The position numbers and the translations under genes are program-made. A stretch of DNA of 64,000 nucleotides from Stylonectria norvegica. Lineage: Eukaryota > Ascomycota > Sordariomycetes > Hypocreales > Nectriaceae. Under the pieces are notes generated by a model, which made no database searches, was not told where the DNA came from, and saw only the letters and a program-made list of their open reading frames with translations. The stretch covers positions 1 through 64,000 of the forward strand of contig JAANBC010000137.1 in the NCBI GenBank assembly GCA_014621405.1. The letters run 5' to 3'. This document shows, in pieces, positions 1 through 13,300 of this stretch (positions are counted from its first letter, which is position 1; the number at the start of each line of letters is the position of its first letter).

Positions 1-467
1 CCAGCTTTCCCGGCATGCCCGCTTTCCCGGGCATGGGCCCAGCCGCCGCACCGGCTCGCGACCCCCTCAAGTCCCTCTGGCGCATCCTCCACGCACTCGT
101 AGCCCTGGGACTAGGCCTGTACATCGCCATCCTGACGCCCTTCACGGGCAGCAAAATCGAGCGGGACCGCGCAGCACTGAGCTTCGCAACGGACCCACTG
201 GCCGAGGACGAGCACGAGCACCGCAAGCGGCTGTTCTTCTGGGCCTTTGCCACGGCCGAGACGCTGCTGCTGACGACGCGCTTCCTGCTGGACAAGGGTC
301 ACGCGCCGCCGGCGGGCGTGGCGGGCATGGTCATCGGGTTCATACCGGAGCCGTTCAAGGGATACCTGGGGATCGTGTTGCGGTATGGTCAGATTTTTAC
401 GACGGTGCGGGCGGATATGCTGGCGTGTATTTTTGTGCTGGGACTTTGTTCTTGGTGGAGAGGCTAG
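1..467 (+). CDS. GET2-like tail-anchored protein receptor subunit, 3' end only
   Basis: The reading frame is already open at the window edge (first full codon at base 3) and ends at a TAG at 465-467, so only the C-terminal part is present. It starts in a Phe-Pro-Gly-Met-rich linker. Three hydrophobic segments follow, near SLWRILHALVALGLGLYIAI, LFFWAFATAETLLLTTRFLL and a last one ending FVLGLCSWWRG. A linker of this kind followed by three C-terminal membrane spans is the layout of fungal Get2/CAML proteins. With Get1, Get2 forms the ER receptor that releases tail-anchored proteins from Get3. The charged N-terminal Get3-binding region lies outside the window. The assignment rests on layout and remembered family resemblance, not on a search. 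Confidence 0.7.
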   Translation, partial: SFPGMPAFPGMGPAAAPARDPLKSLWRILHALVALGLGLYIAILTPFTGSKIERDRAALSFATDPLAEDEHEHRKRLFFWAFATAETLLLTTRFLLDKGHAPPAGVAGMVIGFIPEPFKGYLGIVLRYGQIFTTVRADMLACIFVLGLCSWWRG

Positions 468-831
468 GAAGGACGTGAGGACTGAGAAGGGGTATGACGG
501 GATGTATTATGGGGGATAGGCATAGCGTTGGAGTTACTCAATGCAACCCTACTGATTCTTATTTTATCCTGTCTAAGTGACTCGTATGGGGTATGTGTTG
601 GGTTGTAAGAGTATAACACATCCATGTATTTTTAAACTGACAAGCGAAAGCAGCTAAGCAATATTAATATATGTATACACAAACCCCCAATAAATAACCA
701 CTGGAACCCGGAAGAGTAGCCTCCTCGTATATGCTCCTTCTAGTCTACAACCTCCATCTGCCACGTACTCGTACAGCAAAAGCCTCTTTATGCAACCGCC
801 TCGCCACCCAAATATTTATACAGAATTTCTT
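468..831. other. Intergenic, convergent 3' ends
   Basis: Non-coding gap of 364 bases between two genes that end towards each other. AT-rich stretches near 600-700 are suitable for 3' processing. I see no gene here. Confidence 0.7.
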
Positions 832-2538
832 TTATTTGTTTACAACCATGCCCAGCATCCGTCCAAAAACGCCTCTAACCTTTCTTGGGTTCTCGGCAAT
901 GCAAGTGAAAACGACGGCCGTACTCGCGGCAAACACCAACGTTTCACGCCACTGCTTGTCGAGGGAGTACCGCCTAGGCACGACCGTCGCCAGGGCTCGC
1001 GGGGCCACAAAGAGGGCCATATCCTTGCGTCGAGCGGCTGTCTCGATCAGAACGCTCCAGCCGCAAAGGAAACAGCCGGCTCCCACGCAAATACCTCCGT
1101 CAATATGTTGGCGACCTGCAATATCCTTGCCTATGATGTGAGGGCCTATGCGGGTTCGGGCGAGGCAGACGCCATAGTAGAAGAGCGTGATAAAGGCCCC
1201 AAGGAAGGTAGCGGAACGCGAAGAGGACGACAAAGCCTGCATGAAGGCCTTCCGAGAGGGGTTTCGTAACTTCAGGGCCAGGGCGACGGGAAAGTAGGTG
1301 ACCATGGACCACTTCCAAGCTCTGAAGAAACGGCTGAAAGCGTGGTACTCACACGAAGGACCGCAGCCCATGTGTACCATCTCGCAGCGAAATGGAATCG
1401 CCTTGACTGGATCACCCCAGTCTGCTGGCCACTTGTAGTCGGCACACATCTCGCCCAACAGGGGTGTTTGCCCAGTCTCCTTGCCGTATTGCATCTGTCC
1501 ACTTCGAAGCCGTCGCAGAGCCTCGACGAGACGCGGGTCGACAGCTGCTGCAGAGGCAATCCACTTGTTGTAGCCTTGAGGCAGCTTCTCCGGGGTAAAG
1601 ACCCAGGACCACATTATGAAGCCACATGAGGCAACAAATACCAGAGGATCTACTAAGTTTGAAACACCTTGTTCAGCCTGGAGAATATTAGCAGCTTGGT
1701 CTACAAAATGACAGAGCATGTGCCAAACTCACCATGGTCCACCCCTGCGAAACCTGACGACGTCTCCTGTGTCGCGACCATAAATCGCCGATTACGACAT
1801 CAAGAGCGCGAGTGGCGGCAAACAATGTCAGATCCATTGTCTTACCCGCAAACCTGACTGTTTGGGGTTTGGCGTCGGTAGGCAATCCGGCAGCTGTCTC
1901 CGAATATGCGACACTCTCCTTCGATTGCAGTAAACGGAGACTGAGCCATGCTGCAGTAAAGGCTGAGATCCATCTTGCAAGCCTGTTCATACAACTGTGA
2001 GCCAGGATCGACTAGAGGAAGAAATAATTGCTTACCTCAAGCGGGCTGCGTCGCTTAGTCCCCTTGCAACCTTTTCGAGTATACTCCTCAACGGCTCCTT
2101 TCATCCAAGTCAGCATGTTGTGTCTCGACATCAATAGTTGTTGCTACCATAACACAACTGAACTACCGACAAGAGGGGAGTGGTAGAGAGAGTCGAACAA
2201 GGCAGGGTGGTCAATACGAGTTTCTTCATTTGGGGGAGACAAACCTGCAAGAGCGTACTTCCGCCGACTAATACGGCACAAAAGGTGGGAAACCGTTGAC
2301 ATTGCAGCCCGGTCTTCAAAATATGTGTAGCAGATTGGACAAAGGTGCGATTATCCCGTTCCGGAGAGATGCATTTCCGTCTCCGCCTGGCAACATGCTG
2401 CAACAGGAGAGTCAGCAGCCGCGGAGCTATTGTGGAAGCATATCCCAAAAGATAAGCCCGAATCAAAGGTCGCAGGATCTCGGGAACGGGAACCAGCTCC
2501 AAGGGCCTTTTGCGGCCAGGTTGCATTGCGGAAGCCAT
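832..2538 (-). CDS. TMEM135-like multipass membrane protein
   Basis: Proposed CDS is complement(join(832..1677,1733..1982,2036..2097,2245..2538)), giving 483 residues with phases intact across introns of 55, 53 and 147 bp. Donors are GTGAGT, GTAAGC and GTTTGT; acceptors follow CTGAC- or CTCAC-like branch sites. The protein has several hydrophobic spans, among them RAYLLGYASTIAPRLLTLLL and a Gly/Ala-rich C-terminal half. A cysteine-bearing segment (FRCEMVHMGCGPSCEYH) resembles the Cys-rich region of TMEM135-like proteins. That family is linked in animals to peroxisomal and mitochondrial membranes; a role in fungi is inference. The start chosen is the Met of MASAMQPGRKR; the frame stays open further upstream but looks non-coding. 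The 62-bp second exon is the least obvious part and would be missed by simple ORF calling. Confidence 0.7.
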
Positions 2539-4878
2539 AAGCACAGCATGCAACGGGAGCGGAAAGCAGGACGACGGGACCTGCGCCTGTGGTAAGGCTA
2601 ATAAGCTGATCCCGGCCTGTCGGAGGAAGGTTCCTGGAAAGGGATCAGCATTGAGCCCCCTTGAATATGGACCCCTGTCGTCGGGCGATGAAACGTTGTG
2701 GGAGAAGATGAGAAGAGACGCGGGCTGACGGCAACGGGATAATAACGATTGAACGATTGATCTTTCTTGGTGACTGCAACGGGATGCGACGACAGATATG
2801 ACGAGATGATGAGGGAGCAGGCAGGGGTGACGGGAGTTCTCGAAGGTGGTGCCAGTGGTGAGAGTCTCACCGTGGGCGGTCAACAGGCCCAGACCAGACT
2901 CAACAACCGAGAGTCTCAATGCTGAGCCTCGGCCGACACCGAGGCAGCGCGTGAAAGCCAAGCTCATGACATGACAGATGCAGGGGCTGGATCATCTTAC
3001 CGTTTATGGTTTTTAGCAGGGTTTTAGCAAGGCGTCCGGCGTGCGAGCGGCAACGCGGCTGAGAGAGAAGCGACGGGATGGATCGCACTCGCAGCGACCC
3101 AGGCCAGATGCCAACTCCACAAACTGGGGAACAACGACGATAGCGTCGCGAATCGGCGGCGCGGTAGGGGTGGAGCCTCAAAGACCTGGGGTAGAATAGA
3201 TGTCGTAATAGGGCACAACGGGGAAGGTGTGACAAGAGGCGAATTCAGATGTTTAGACCTGTAACGAGTGTTGAATCGGAGAGACACGGACGGAAGATGG
3301 CCGGCGAGGGGCGGACGACCTCGGTGGTGATGGTCTCAGGGGCTAGATCGCCAGGCTGGTGATGTTGGAGTTGGAGATTTGAGCCAGGGTTAAAACTGAC
3401 GATATCGGATTTGGCAGGAGACTCCGTTGTGGGCGGCGCCCTAGCGCACAGATGGACACTGCTAGTAGGTATGTGCCGTAAACTGACATATGAGTACGGG
3501 AAGAGAGAGGGCTTGATAGTAATTGCTGTTAGTTCGTAATATGATGTGTGCCAATTGCAAGGGACTGGAACGATGAGGTAGTGGTGTCCATATCCACGGA
3601 TATCTGGGTTCGTACCTTTGACGCGCGCTTGCAGCAACAGTAAACGCGCGGTCACGAGACTGAGCTCAGGCTTTCAGCGACAAGGAACACCGCCTCATGC
3701 TGCGGCGCGTCAACTGTCTTTGAGTCTCCAATGCCCCAAAGCGAAGCGGTACTAGTGAAGCAAGCAAGAGTGATGCTCGTATGCAAAAAGTCTCGTGTGA
3801 CGGTCGACATGTCCTTCATTACACTCCGGGAGCTAAGACCCACCACCGTCATTGCAACTGAACCTGGAACCCACTGAAACCCACTGCACTGCACCCACCA
3901 ACGGTGAGGTGAATGGGGAACCTGGACCTAAAATTGTTAGTCGTAACTTCGCAAGCATGTGATTGTTCTAAATTTGCATAACCCCCTCACGGGCCTTGGA
4001 GTCGTATTCCGGTACGGGAGTACACCTATGTATGAGGATATCCAGGAGACAAGCCGCCCTTTCTACCAATCGTACGCCGCTATTCAAGTGCATCCTGCCA
4101 TACCGCCGATAGCGATATACCGTCTACGTGTATAGTGGTTCTCGGGGTAACTCTACCGATCCAGGTGGAGCTGTTCCACCACGCAGGTGACTGATGGAGA
4201 TGCATATTACATGTAGAGGTACCTCTGTTAACCAATCCTCGATGCTCAACCTCCAGCTCTCGACTCTTCTAATCCTCTCACACTTATTACTGACTGCAGT
4301 ACTATACACACACACACACCCGCTGCTCGTACATACGTGATGCACGCTTTTGCACATGCACATGCGCCAGTTTTTCTATTACTCGTCGTGCTCGTGCTTC
4401 TGGCCTTCGACGTTGCCTGCCCGAGTCTCCAGATCTGCGACGTGACCGCGCCCGCCAAGACCCCACCAGTCCAAGCACCTGTCCGTCCAAGTCCGGGACC
4501 TACGCATCACCAGCCTCTCTTTAAACATCCATCCCCGGGTCGTCTCCCGCCCACCGGCCGTTGTCTGCTGTCTATCCGTCGCCTGTCCGTCCTCTAATTA
4601 CTGTCTATCCGTCGCCTATCCGCCCTATCCATCTGTATCGCATCCGCCACAAATAAGAGCGACCCGCTGCCCCGGATTTCCCCAGTCGTGCTCGTGCTCG
4701 TGCCATGTGCCAGCATCGATAGCGCTGAGCACATCCATGTTGAACGACACATTGTCCTCGTCTTCGCCCTCGAATTCGAACTCGAAATCGCCCTCCATTT
4801 ACAACGACTGCTGCTTCGTCTAGCCTACTTCGCTTCTCTCCTCTCCCGGGCGAAGCGGCCATCTCCAACGACGCTCCC
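2539..4878. other. Intergenic, divergent promoter region
   Basis: 2.3 kb between the TMEM135-like gene (minus) and the bHLH gene (plus). It contains a short CA run near 4306-4319, a 17-bp direct repeat (4568-4584 and 4601-4617) and pyrimidine-rich DNA leading into the bHLH start. Several open frames of 80-140 codons occur but none resembles a protein I know. Confidence 0.6.
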
Positions 4879-6332
4879 ATGCTCGCCGTACAACAAGCTC
4901 CGAGGATGGGTTCGTCGCAGCCGCCCTCAGATGATCCCTTCTTGCCATTTGGCTGTACGTTGCCATTTACCTGCTGCGCTCTTTACTAGTATCTATAAGC
5001 TGACATGCACCCCAAGACAACGTTGATCCAAACCAAGAACCTCTGCTCGAACCTCCCGAACCCGCCCCCGGTGCTCCTCTCCTCTCCGAAAATGACAGTA
5101 AACTACTATCCTCGTTCTTCGAGGACATGACAGCCGATCACTACAACATGCCCTCGTTTGGTGAAGGCCTAAACTTCAGTGACACTTGGCTTGATCTACC
5201 GCCTCAGTTCATGGGTACTGCCACGTCCTTTGGTCAGCAACCTGGCACAGCATTCCCACCCTCGGTCGACCACGGACTTCCTACCCACCGAGATGGCTTT
5301 CAAGACGTTCCGAATCACCAGGATGGCATCCATGGACTATCTATGGATTCGAGCATGATGCCACCTCCTCCACCCCCGCCTCCTCCATCACGCCTGGAGC
5401 ACCGACCCACCCCCGACGACGTCCTCCATGCCGCCGCTACCCTACTTCATAATGGCTCTATTCAGAGGCACAACTCTGCCAGCAGTGAAAGTCCGTTTCC
5501 GCGACGAGCAGTTGGGCTACCTGTCGGTCATCTTCGACATCAACCTTTGGAAGAGTTTAGAGAGGATGGCCGGAGGAGTCTCTCGACCGGAGATCATGAC
5601 AACACCTTCACTGAATGGATGTTTGGACCGCAAGAGAGGCGGAACCCCCGGAATGTCCCCCCGACCGACGTTCAGTGGGGTTCAGACTCCAACTTCAGCC
5701 ATCTACAGGGGTTTACCCCCAATTCCGACAAGGAGACTACAGAATCCCTGTCCAATGAGCAGCTCAAATACCTTGACTGCTTAGAGCCGAGCCAGAGTGC
5801 AGGCAACACAAGACCCAGCAGTCCGAACTATGGCGAGATGGGACCTCCTACAAATCACGACAGACTGACGGATCTCGTAAAGAGGCAGCCAGACGTCGAC
5901 GCTCCACCACGAAAGCGGCGGAAGAGCAGGAATAGTAAGGAAGCGCGCGACGATGAGGCCGACGACGAAACGAGCACCACAAAAACAGCAAGAAGGAGGA
6001 AGCCCAAGACAGAGCGGACGACATCTGCGGCGTCTCCTCCCGCGGACGACAACTCTGCCGCTGGAAAGCGGCGCAGATCTGCAGCTGCAGCCAAGGCAGC
6101 ACGGGAGAATCTTTCGGAAGAGCAGAAGCGTGAGAACCACATCAGAAGTGAGCAGAAACGCCGGACCTTGATCAAGGAAGGCTTCGACGATCTGTGTGAT
6201 CTAGTTCCAGGACTTCGGGGAGGCGGCTTCAGCAAAAGCACCATGCTCACCATGGCGGCCGACTGGCTGGACGAAATCATCAAGGGAAACGAGATTCTTG
6301 CCGCGCAGCTGAGTAGTGTTGAAGGTGGATGA
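4879..6332 (+). CDS. bHLH transcription factor
   Basis: CDS join(4879..4954,5017..6332), 463 residues. The 62-bp intron has a GTACGT donor and a GCTGAC branch site; splicing gives the smooth junction LPFGYNVDPNQEP. A C-terminal basic helix-loop-helix domain lies at about residues 396-450: KRENHIRSEQKRR is the basic part with the His/Glu/Arg DNA contacts, then helix 1, a loop GLRGGGFSK and helix 2 LTMAADWLDEI. Before it lie a proline run (MMPPPPPPPPP) and two basic stretches (APPRKRRKSR, TARRRKPK) that may serve as nuclear localisation signals. The HLH type is reminiscent of INO4-like or Myc-type fungal regulators, but I cannot name an orthologue. MGSSQPPSDD at 4906 is an alternative start in the same frame. 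Confidence 0.85.
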
Positions 6333-7368
6333 ACGAAACTCCTTACTATAACTATAATGTCTTTGTATGTGTATATCTTGGCGGCCCCTGGGAGAACTGG
6401 ATGGGACGGGAACTCCCTGGAGGGTGGCATGGCGTTGATGATTTACGAGCTAGGTGGGCATGCTGGCACGAGCATGAACGGAGGTATCGGTTTGGGGCGT
6501 GATGGGATGGGTTTGCCTCCTCTGGGGCTAGAGACATGGGCTCACATGCCGCAGACTGCTAAAGTATCATACCGACGAATAATGACAATCTAGAAGACTA
6601 TAATCTTTTATGTTGGATGCTCGCACCTTTTATAACCTGATGAAGTGTGGATTCCCGAATCTGACAGACACAGCACGGCCTTCTCGTGTGCCCCTGGTTC
6701 TAGGAATCAACTTCTCTCGGTCTAACACGTGCTAATGTTCAGGAAATGAGACAGCGTTTTCAAGGCGGTGGTAGTTGGTTTAAGGATCTCCATTCTCGGA
6801 ATAAAGGAGTTACTTTCTTGCAATCTCCGAAATTCAATGAACATCATCGCAAAGAAAGAATGTAAATCATGGTCGACCCTTTTTACCTTCTCCGCAACTC
6901 AAAGGAATCTGGGCGGCAATGTCAATATGGCCAGTCCGAGCAACATGAGATATCAGTCTCAACATAGCCAATACAATCTTCCAGCCATTCGGTAAGGATT
7001 AACATTCCCTACAGAAACATCTAAGGTCAGAGACGACCGGCGAATTAAATTGTCGCATCAACTGCCAGAAAGCTGGGAATCGTCGACTGTTTCAATCCAC
7101 CCTGGACCAGACGGGGCCGACGTATTCAGGTAACCAAACATATCCATGGATGCTATCTGGCATCTGTAGACCATCGAAGGGAATCGCGCGGATGTTCAGG
7201 AATGGATAGGAGCAGAAGCTAGAGAATATTTGATGCCAGCCAAAATTCGAATAGTTCTTTTGCGCACCGTCTACGCCAACTTGTATGGTACATTATCCAC
7301 CACAGCCACCACCAGCCGCAATACCGCACAACATTTTCCCAAACGCCAATCAATCTCGCCGAGTCACT
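6333..7368. other. Intergenic, convergent 3' ends
   Basis: About 1.0 kb between the bHLH gene and RVB2, which converge. Short open frames only; no gene supported. Confidence 0.65.
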
Positions 7369-8905
7369 TTAACTAAGATCCATCTTCTCCACGGGCCCGC
7401 TGCCGTTGTTTGCGCCGTTGGCAACCGTAAAGTCCACAGCACCGGTGTTGCCGATCAGCCGCTTCTCCTGCTCGGCGACGAACTTGACGCTGCGGGCCGG
7501 GTCGTAGAAGAGCTGGAAGCTGCGCTGGACGTCCGCAACGGTGACCTGCTTGGCTTTCCGCTTGGCGCAGAGGAGCTGTGATGTGGTAATGAGGTTGCTG
7601 CCGTAGCGAAGCCCGGCCTCCTGGCCGATCTTGGCGAGGAGGGCTAGGGCATCGGGGTCGACGTCGACTTCCTCCTCCTGGGCGCGGATGGAGAGGATCT
7701 GCTTGATCTCGTCGGGGGAGTAGCTGTGGGTGTTGATGATGACCACGCGGTCTAGGAAATCGAGGGGGAGGCCATGGGGGCTGCGGTAGTCGGTGCCACG
7801 GATGCGTGAGTGCCCTCGGTTGCTGGCCATGATGACCACGGGAGCTAGATCGTCCTCCAACGCGCGGTTGATATAGGAGAAGCACTCGATATCGAGCATG
7901 TGAACCTCATCGATGAATAGCACTCCCGGGACAATCTCTGCCTTTCCTTCCTCCTTCCACTCGGCAACCTTGGTGTTGATCTGATCGCGAATTTCGCTGC
8001 GGATCTCTCCGGTGTCGCCAGAGAACAGAGCCAGGAAGCCCTGTGTCCTCGAGTTGATGACATCAATCTCGTGGAGGGTGACGGTGTGTACAACCTCCTT
8101 GCGCTTTTGCAACTCTCCATCCGGGCACTGAAGAAACTTGGTGTTGGAACCCATGGCGTCGTAGTCGCGTGCTCGCGCATATGATCGACCGAGTTTCGTG
8201 ATCTTGCCTGATGATTTGTCGATGGAGATGATATCGCCGGCCATAACGCGCTCCTTGGTCATCGCATCAATCATCTTGCTACCCATGTCGTACACGGCTT
8301 CCATATCGGTCGTCTTGATAGTCAGTTTGCCTTGCTTGGCAGTGCCGGTAACACTGCGGTCAATCTGAATCTCTACAACCTCTCCCTCCATGATCTCGCT
8401 CTCCTCCTTTATTCGGACTCCGATCGACTTGCGGAAAGCTTGGGTGAGGGCTTCGGTTTTGGACATTTCGAGGGAGAAGATTTCAGAGGAGGCGAGGGAG
8501 GTGAAGGGGACATCGGGGCCCAGGGATTGAGCCATACCCATGGCAATGGCGGTCTTTCCGGTGCTTGAAAACGTCAGCGCGCGCGCAATGGTTGGAATGA
8601 CGGGTGGTTGTACCTAGGAGGTCCGGCGATGAGAACGGCGCGACCGGCAATCTTCCCATCCTTAATCATCTGCAAGATCACGGCAGCGGCCTTCCGCGCC
8701 TTCTGCTGCCCGACAAGGCCCTGAGAGTTTTCCCTCGGCTCCAGAGTTGTGGGATCAACGCCGAGTCCGCGGATGTGAGAGTGAGCCGCGATGAGGTTGA
8801 GACCGCGAAGGTCCTTGGACTCGGAGACGGTCATTACAGGCTGCGGGAAGCATAGTCAGCATGGATGGCGTGTCGCTGATAGAGGGCCATACGTACGGCA
8901 GCCAT
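7369..8905 (-). CDS. RVB2: RuvB-like AAA+ ATPase 2 (reptin)
   Basis: CDS complement(join(7369..8563,8614..8840,8897..8905)), 476 residues. The first exon is only 9 nt (Met-Ala-Ala); introns are 56 and 50 bp. Walker A GPPSTGKT (residues 76-83) is assembled across the second intron. Walker B is LFIDEVHMLD (DEVH at about 297-300), followed by a sensor-1 region ASNRG and sensor-2 GLRYGSN. The insertion domain between the Walker motifs is typical of RuvB-like proteins. Start of mature sequence (SKDLRGLNLIAAHSHIRGLG) and length match the RVB2 rather than the RVB1 paralogue. Known role: hexamers with RVB1 in INO80 and SWR1 chromatin remodelling, the R2TP chaperone and snoRNP assembly. No residue of the ATPase motifs is missing. 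Confidence 0.96.
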
Positions 8906-10340
8906 CTTGACGTGGTTTCCGGACACAGGTCGGCCTAGAAATTTCGAGATGGAGGTGCAAGGAGGTGCAAGGCTGCGCCAACGAGGTATGCTTGCTTGGG
9001 TGAGGCTGGCGAGCTGCGCGACACAAAAACTATCTGGACGCGGCTGGCGTTTAGAGCGCCACACGCGCCACACTTTTGACGCCGAGGCCCCACATGTGCA
9101 CCCTGCCGCTAAGGGCGCTTACGATAGCGGATAGTGGTGGGACCAAGCACACCTGACCCCCCATGTGGTCTAGACCCCTCGTTTTTGCCCGGCAATTAAG
9201 GCTGCAAGATCTGTGGACCTATGTACCCTTGGCACCGCAGACGCGTTTTGATGCCATTAACGGCTCGCCTATGGCTGCAGCAGTGCGGCCCTGGCGCTCT
9301 GAGTCTGTGTCATGTATCACGATCCACTCTGTATTAATTAAGATCCACGCACGCGATCTAGAGATCGACCGGCGGCATGGTAACCAGGCGCGTACGAAGC
9401 AGTTATTAATCTAAATTTGTTCCCGTGGCCTGCGCTACAAGGCGATATTTCCTCAATGTAGAGGCGTTTACGCTCTCTCGCTGTGCGATTTGATTAATCA
9501 TATTTTGAAGAGCTGCAGATGCTTGCGCGTGAAGTTTTTCACCGCTTTTCCCCTTTGTTTGTGATTCACGCAGGGTGAAAGAGCAACAGCTGCAAGGCAA
9601 GTACCTAGCTGCCAATTTACGGCACCACCATGCTCGCCATCATCGTCCCTACCACTTCACACATGTATTTACTAGTAGTAGGAGACAGCACATTCATGGG
9701 CACTAGATCGACTTGAGAAATAAGACATTTCTAGCACAGATGGGGCTGCTTGACTACCTTATCAGTCGCAAGGTGCCGACACGCCAGTTGACGCAGTGGC
9801 GGCTTTCATCTCATTTTAACCAACGTTGGCCCGCGTTCGTGTTGACATCGCATGACGGGGTTTTGCAAGTTGGTTGGGAGGGTCCAACAGATCGTCTTTA
9901 GGTCGACCCTCTCTATCTTTCCTCCCATTGCTTTTTCTCCCTTTTCCACATTCGCTTGTACTGATAAACGCCTGCTCGCCCTTTCCCCGTCCCTCCTTGC
10001 CTCTTGGTCTCTCTGCCTTCCTCGTCGGCTCGTCCCGTCTGAGATCTCTGTGCAGCTTCCGGTCTACACTGTGGATGTGTCTCCGCCCTAACCGCGGGTG
10101 TCTTTCCAAACGCTCCATCTTCGATTTACCTCCGAGACATTGGGCTTTTTGAGTGGCTGCAGGCAAACAAAGCGCACATCCAACGGCTGCCGCCAACGGC
10201 TTTTGGTGATTAGGCCCGTTTGGCGCTGTAATCTGAGACTTCGTTGTTTGCACTCCAGGCCCTCGCGATTTCGTCGCATCTTCGTCGCGTTCCCTCTTTT
10301 CTCGAATGCTCTGGCGGAGCGCACCGCACCTGGTGTTGTC
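8906..10340. other. Intergenic, divergent promoter region
   Basis: 1.4 kb between RVB2 (minus) and the coiled-coil gene (plus). The part from about 9900 to 10340 is pyrimidine-rich on the plus strand, as expected for a 5' leader. No convincing gene on either strand. Confidence 0.6.
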
Positions 10341-13300
10341 ATGGCGTCGAGGCCGCCGCAATTCGACTTTTACATTAAGAGAGAACGATCGAATTTTCGC
10401 GGCCGAGAACCAGGCAGAAGGGACTCGGATTATGACCGCCGCGATAGAAACAGCTACCGAAGCAACTCCCCGGATTCATACCCTCGCCGTGGCCCAGGCC
10501 CGCGGAACGATAGGAATTATTCTCGAGATCGCGACAGAGACTACCACCCGCCCAACCCATATCACGAGAAGTTCACTGGCAACGGGACATCTCTAGAGAG
10601 GGTAAACTCGTCACCCCAAGAGAGGGTGAATTCGACCGTGTCTACGCCTGCCAGAAACGTTAATACTTCAGACCAAGGTGAGCCTCTAGAGAAATATCCA
10701 GTAGGCGGTTCCAAGACTGAGTAGGATAATTAGCATCCGTAACCTCAACAATGTCGAAAATCGACGCCAACGTTCCCCAACGGCAGCGAACCCATGCCAC
10801 TAAACAATTTACAGATCTCCTTTGCGAAAAGGTGTTCTGGTATACGCAACGAGATGCCGCGGATCAAAAGCAGGCGAGACTGGAGAAAACTCTCCAAAGC
10901 AGTGCACCACGGCATGCGGAATTTGCGTCGGTCCATACTCTGTTCTCCGAACAGAAGGAACAGACCTCAATGGAGAAGGCTAAATGTTCCCAAAAGATCG
11001 ACGGATTAGAACAGAAGATACAGAAAGCCCTTGCGATGCTTCTGAAAGAGCAAGGGGTTTCGGCATCTGCTGGTCAAGCCGAAGTCGAGCGTACACCCAA
11101 CGTCGAGACCGCGAGTTTGACCCCAGAACTCGAGGTACGTTTGCTGACGCTCAAAAACACTACGCTGCAGTCAGCTGAATTGCAGATGGAGAAGAACCTC
11201 AAAACAATGAGAGATGAAATGAAAAGCCACCAAGAATCTCAAATTGTACAATTGAGAAAAAGTCTCAAGGAGGAGAACAGAAGAAATGCTCTATTAGAAG
11301 AGAAGCTGAACCGCTTTAATCAAAGGCTCAACGACTTCTGCAGCAACCAAGGGAATATCAAGAAGAGGGTGGACGAAATCTCCGCCGAGATCGCCACACC
11401 ATCCTTGCAAAGTGGTCGTGTGCCGGATAGTATTCGGGAAACGACGAGGGGGCACTCACTGCAACTGGCTGCCCTTCAGTCGAGGACTGACATGGCTGTC
11501 GGATGGAAGGATTTGGATGGCGAACTACAAGACTTCATTAAGCGACAGGATGATGAAATTACCACCATCAAGACGCACCTAAAACCCACTACTGAGGAGA
11601 CTGACCAAGTCAAGAAGCAGATATCAACACAACGTACAGATATACAACAGTCATGCAGCAGGCTACCTGATGCGGAAGAAATCGTGGCATCTGCAATAAA
11701 AAGCGATGGCAGAAGCGCGGACAAAAGCCAAGAACCTGTCGACATTCTAGAGTTGCAGCGTTGCGTCCAAAGACAGGATGCAGCTATGAAAGATCAAGAC
11801 GAGAAACGAAAAGCCGACTTTTCTAAGCTCAAGTCTGCAATATCTACAATCTCCACCGACGAGATAGAGAAAATACAGCGTCATTTGCAGAGCCATGAAT
11901 CAATCATTCAAGCACAACAGGCCAACCAAAAGGTTACTGCGAATGATATCGCTTCACTCAAGCATAATCCATCCACGCTCTCGGCCGACGACATAAAAAA
12001 ACTACAAGATCTTATGCAAAGTCATGGCACGAGCATTAAAGCACTAGAGGGCAAGAATATTTTGATTAATGAGAACATTTCTTCGCTCAAGTCTAAAATA
12101 GACAAGTTCTCGGCCGACGAGATTACGAAGCTACAGCGTTCTGCGCAAAGCCATGCCACATCAATCAAAGCTCAAGAGAACAAGCATGATTCACTCCAAC
12201 TTGCAGTAGCCAAGCTCTCCACTGGCGAGATTAAAGAGCTACAGCATTCCGTGCAGATGCATGGCACATCTATCAAAGCTCAAGAGGACAAGCAAAATTC
12301 GACTACGAGCGACCTTGATTCACTCAAGTCTGCGGTAGCCAAACTCTGGGCCGAAGATATCAAAGAGCTACATCGTCTTACGCACAGCCACGACACATCA
12401 ATCAAACTTCAAGTGGACAGGCATTATTCGGCCAGATGCGACATTGATTCACTCAAGTCTGCAGTAGCCACGTTCTCGGCTGACGGCAACGAGAAGGAGG
12501 CCACCGACGACGAGAAGAAACTACAGCATCTCGTGCAAAGTCATGACGCAGCTATCAAAGCACACGAGAGCAAGCAAACTTCGATTATGGCTTCATTCGC
12601 CTCCGCCAAGGTCTCGGTCAAAGAGTTAGAAAAAATATCTAAAGATGTAGCCAAGCTTAAGGAGAGGCTGGCATTGGTCGAGACGAACGTAACTACGGCC
12701 CTTACCTCAACTTCTACCTCGGATCCCCCCAAGTCTCGCACGGCATCTCAACCCAGGGATGAATGTACGCAGTCGACAATGCGAAAAATCGAGGCGGTCG
12801 AGAAAAAACTTAGGGCAGAGTCCCAGACAAACGCCTCAAAGATAGCAGAACGTCTGGGTGAATTCATCGACAAAAGGGCTGCGGACACAGACGCCAGTGT
12901 CGAGAGCATAAACGCAGTCGTCAGGGAGTTGAGTGGTAATCTCAAGGTTCTAGAGACCACAGTCAAGGAAGTCGAAGTCGCGGCCAAGGACACGGACGCC
13001 AGAGTCTCAACTGTAGAACATAACGTGGACAGCATTAAAGAGGAACATGCTCAAACAAGGGGTGACCTCGGGGCCAGAATACGCCAACAAGCCGGCGACT
13101 TTACTGAACAAAAGCAGAATATCTCGTCTCTTGCCACACGCTTGGAAGCATCAATTCAAGGGGCACATCGCGGGCACGAGGATCTTCAGATGCAGTTGGC
13201 AAACTTGAATTCCTGGGCGATCAACTTCAACACAAAGGGACTCTATGACAGGATAGTGGAGCTAGTCAACGAGACGATCCCTGTCGGAGTTGGCAACCAG

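Noticed and set aside
4306..4319. CA microsatellite
   Set aside because: Only about seven dinucleotides; common in fungal intergenic DNA.
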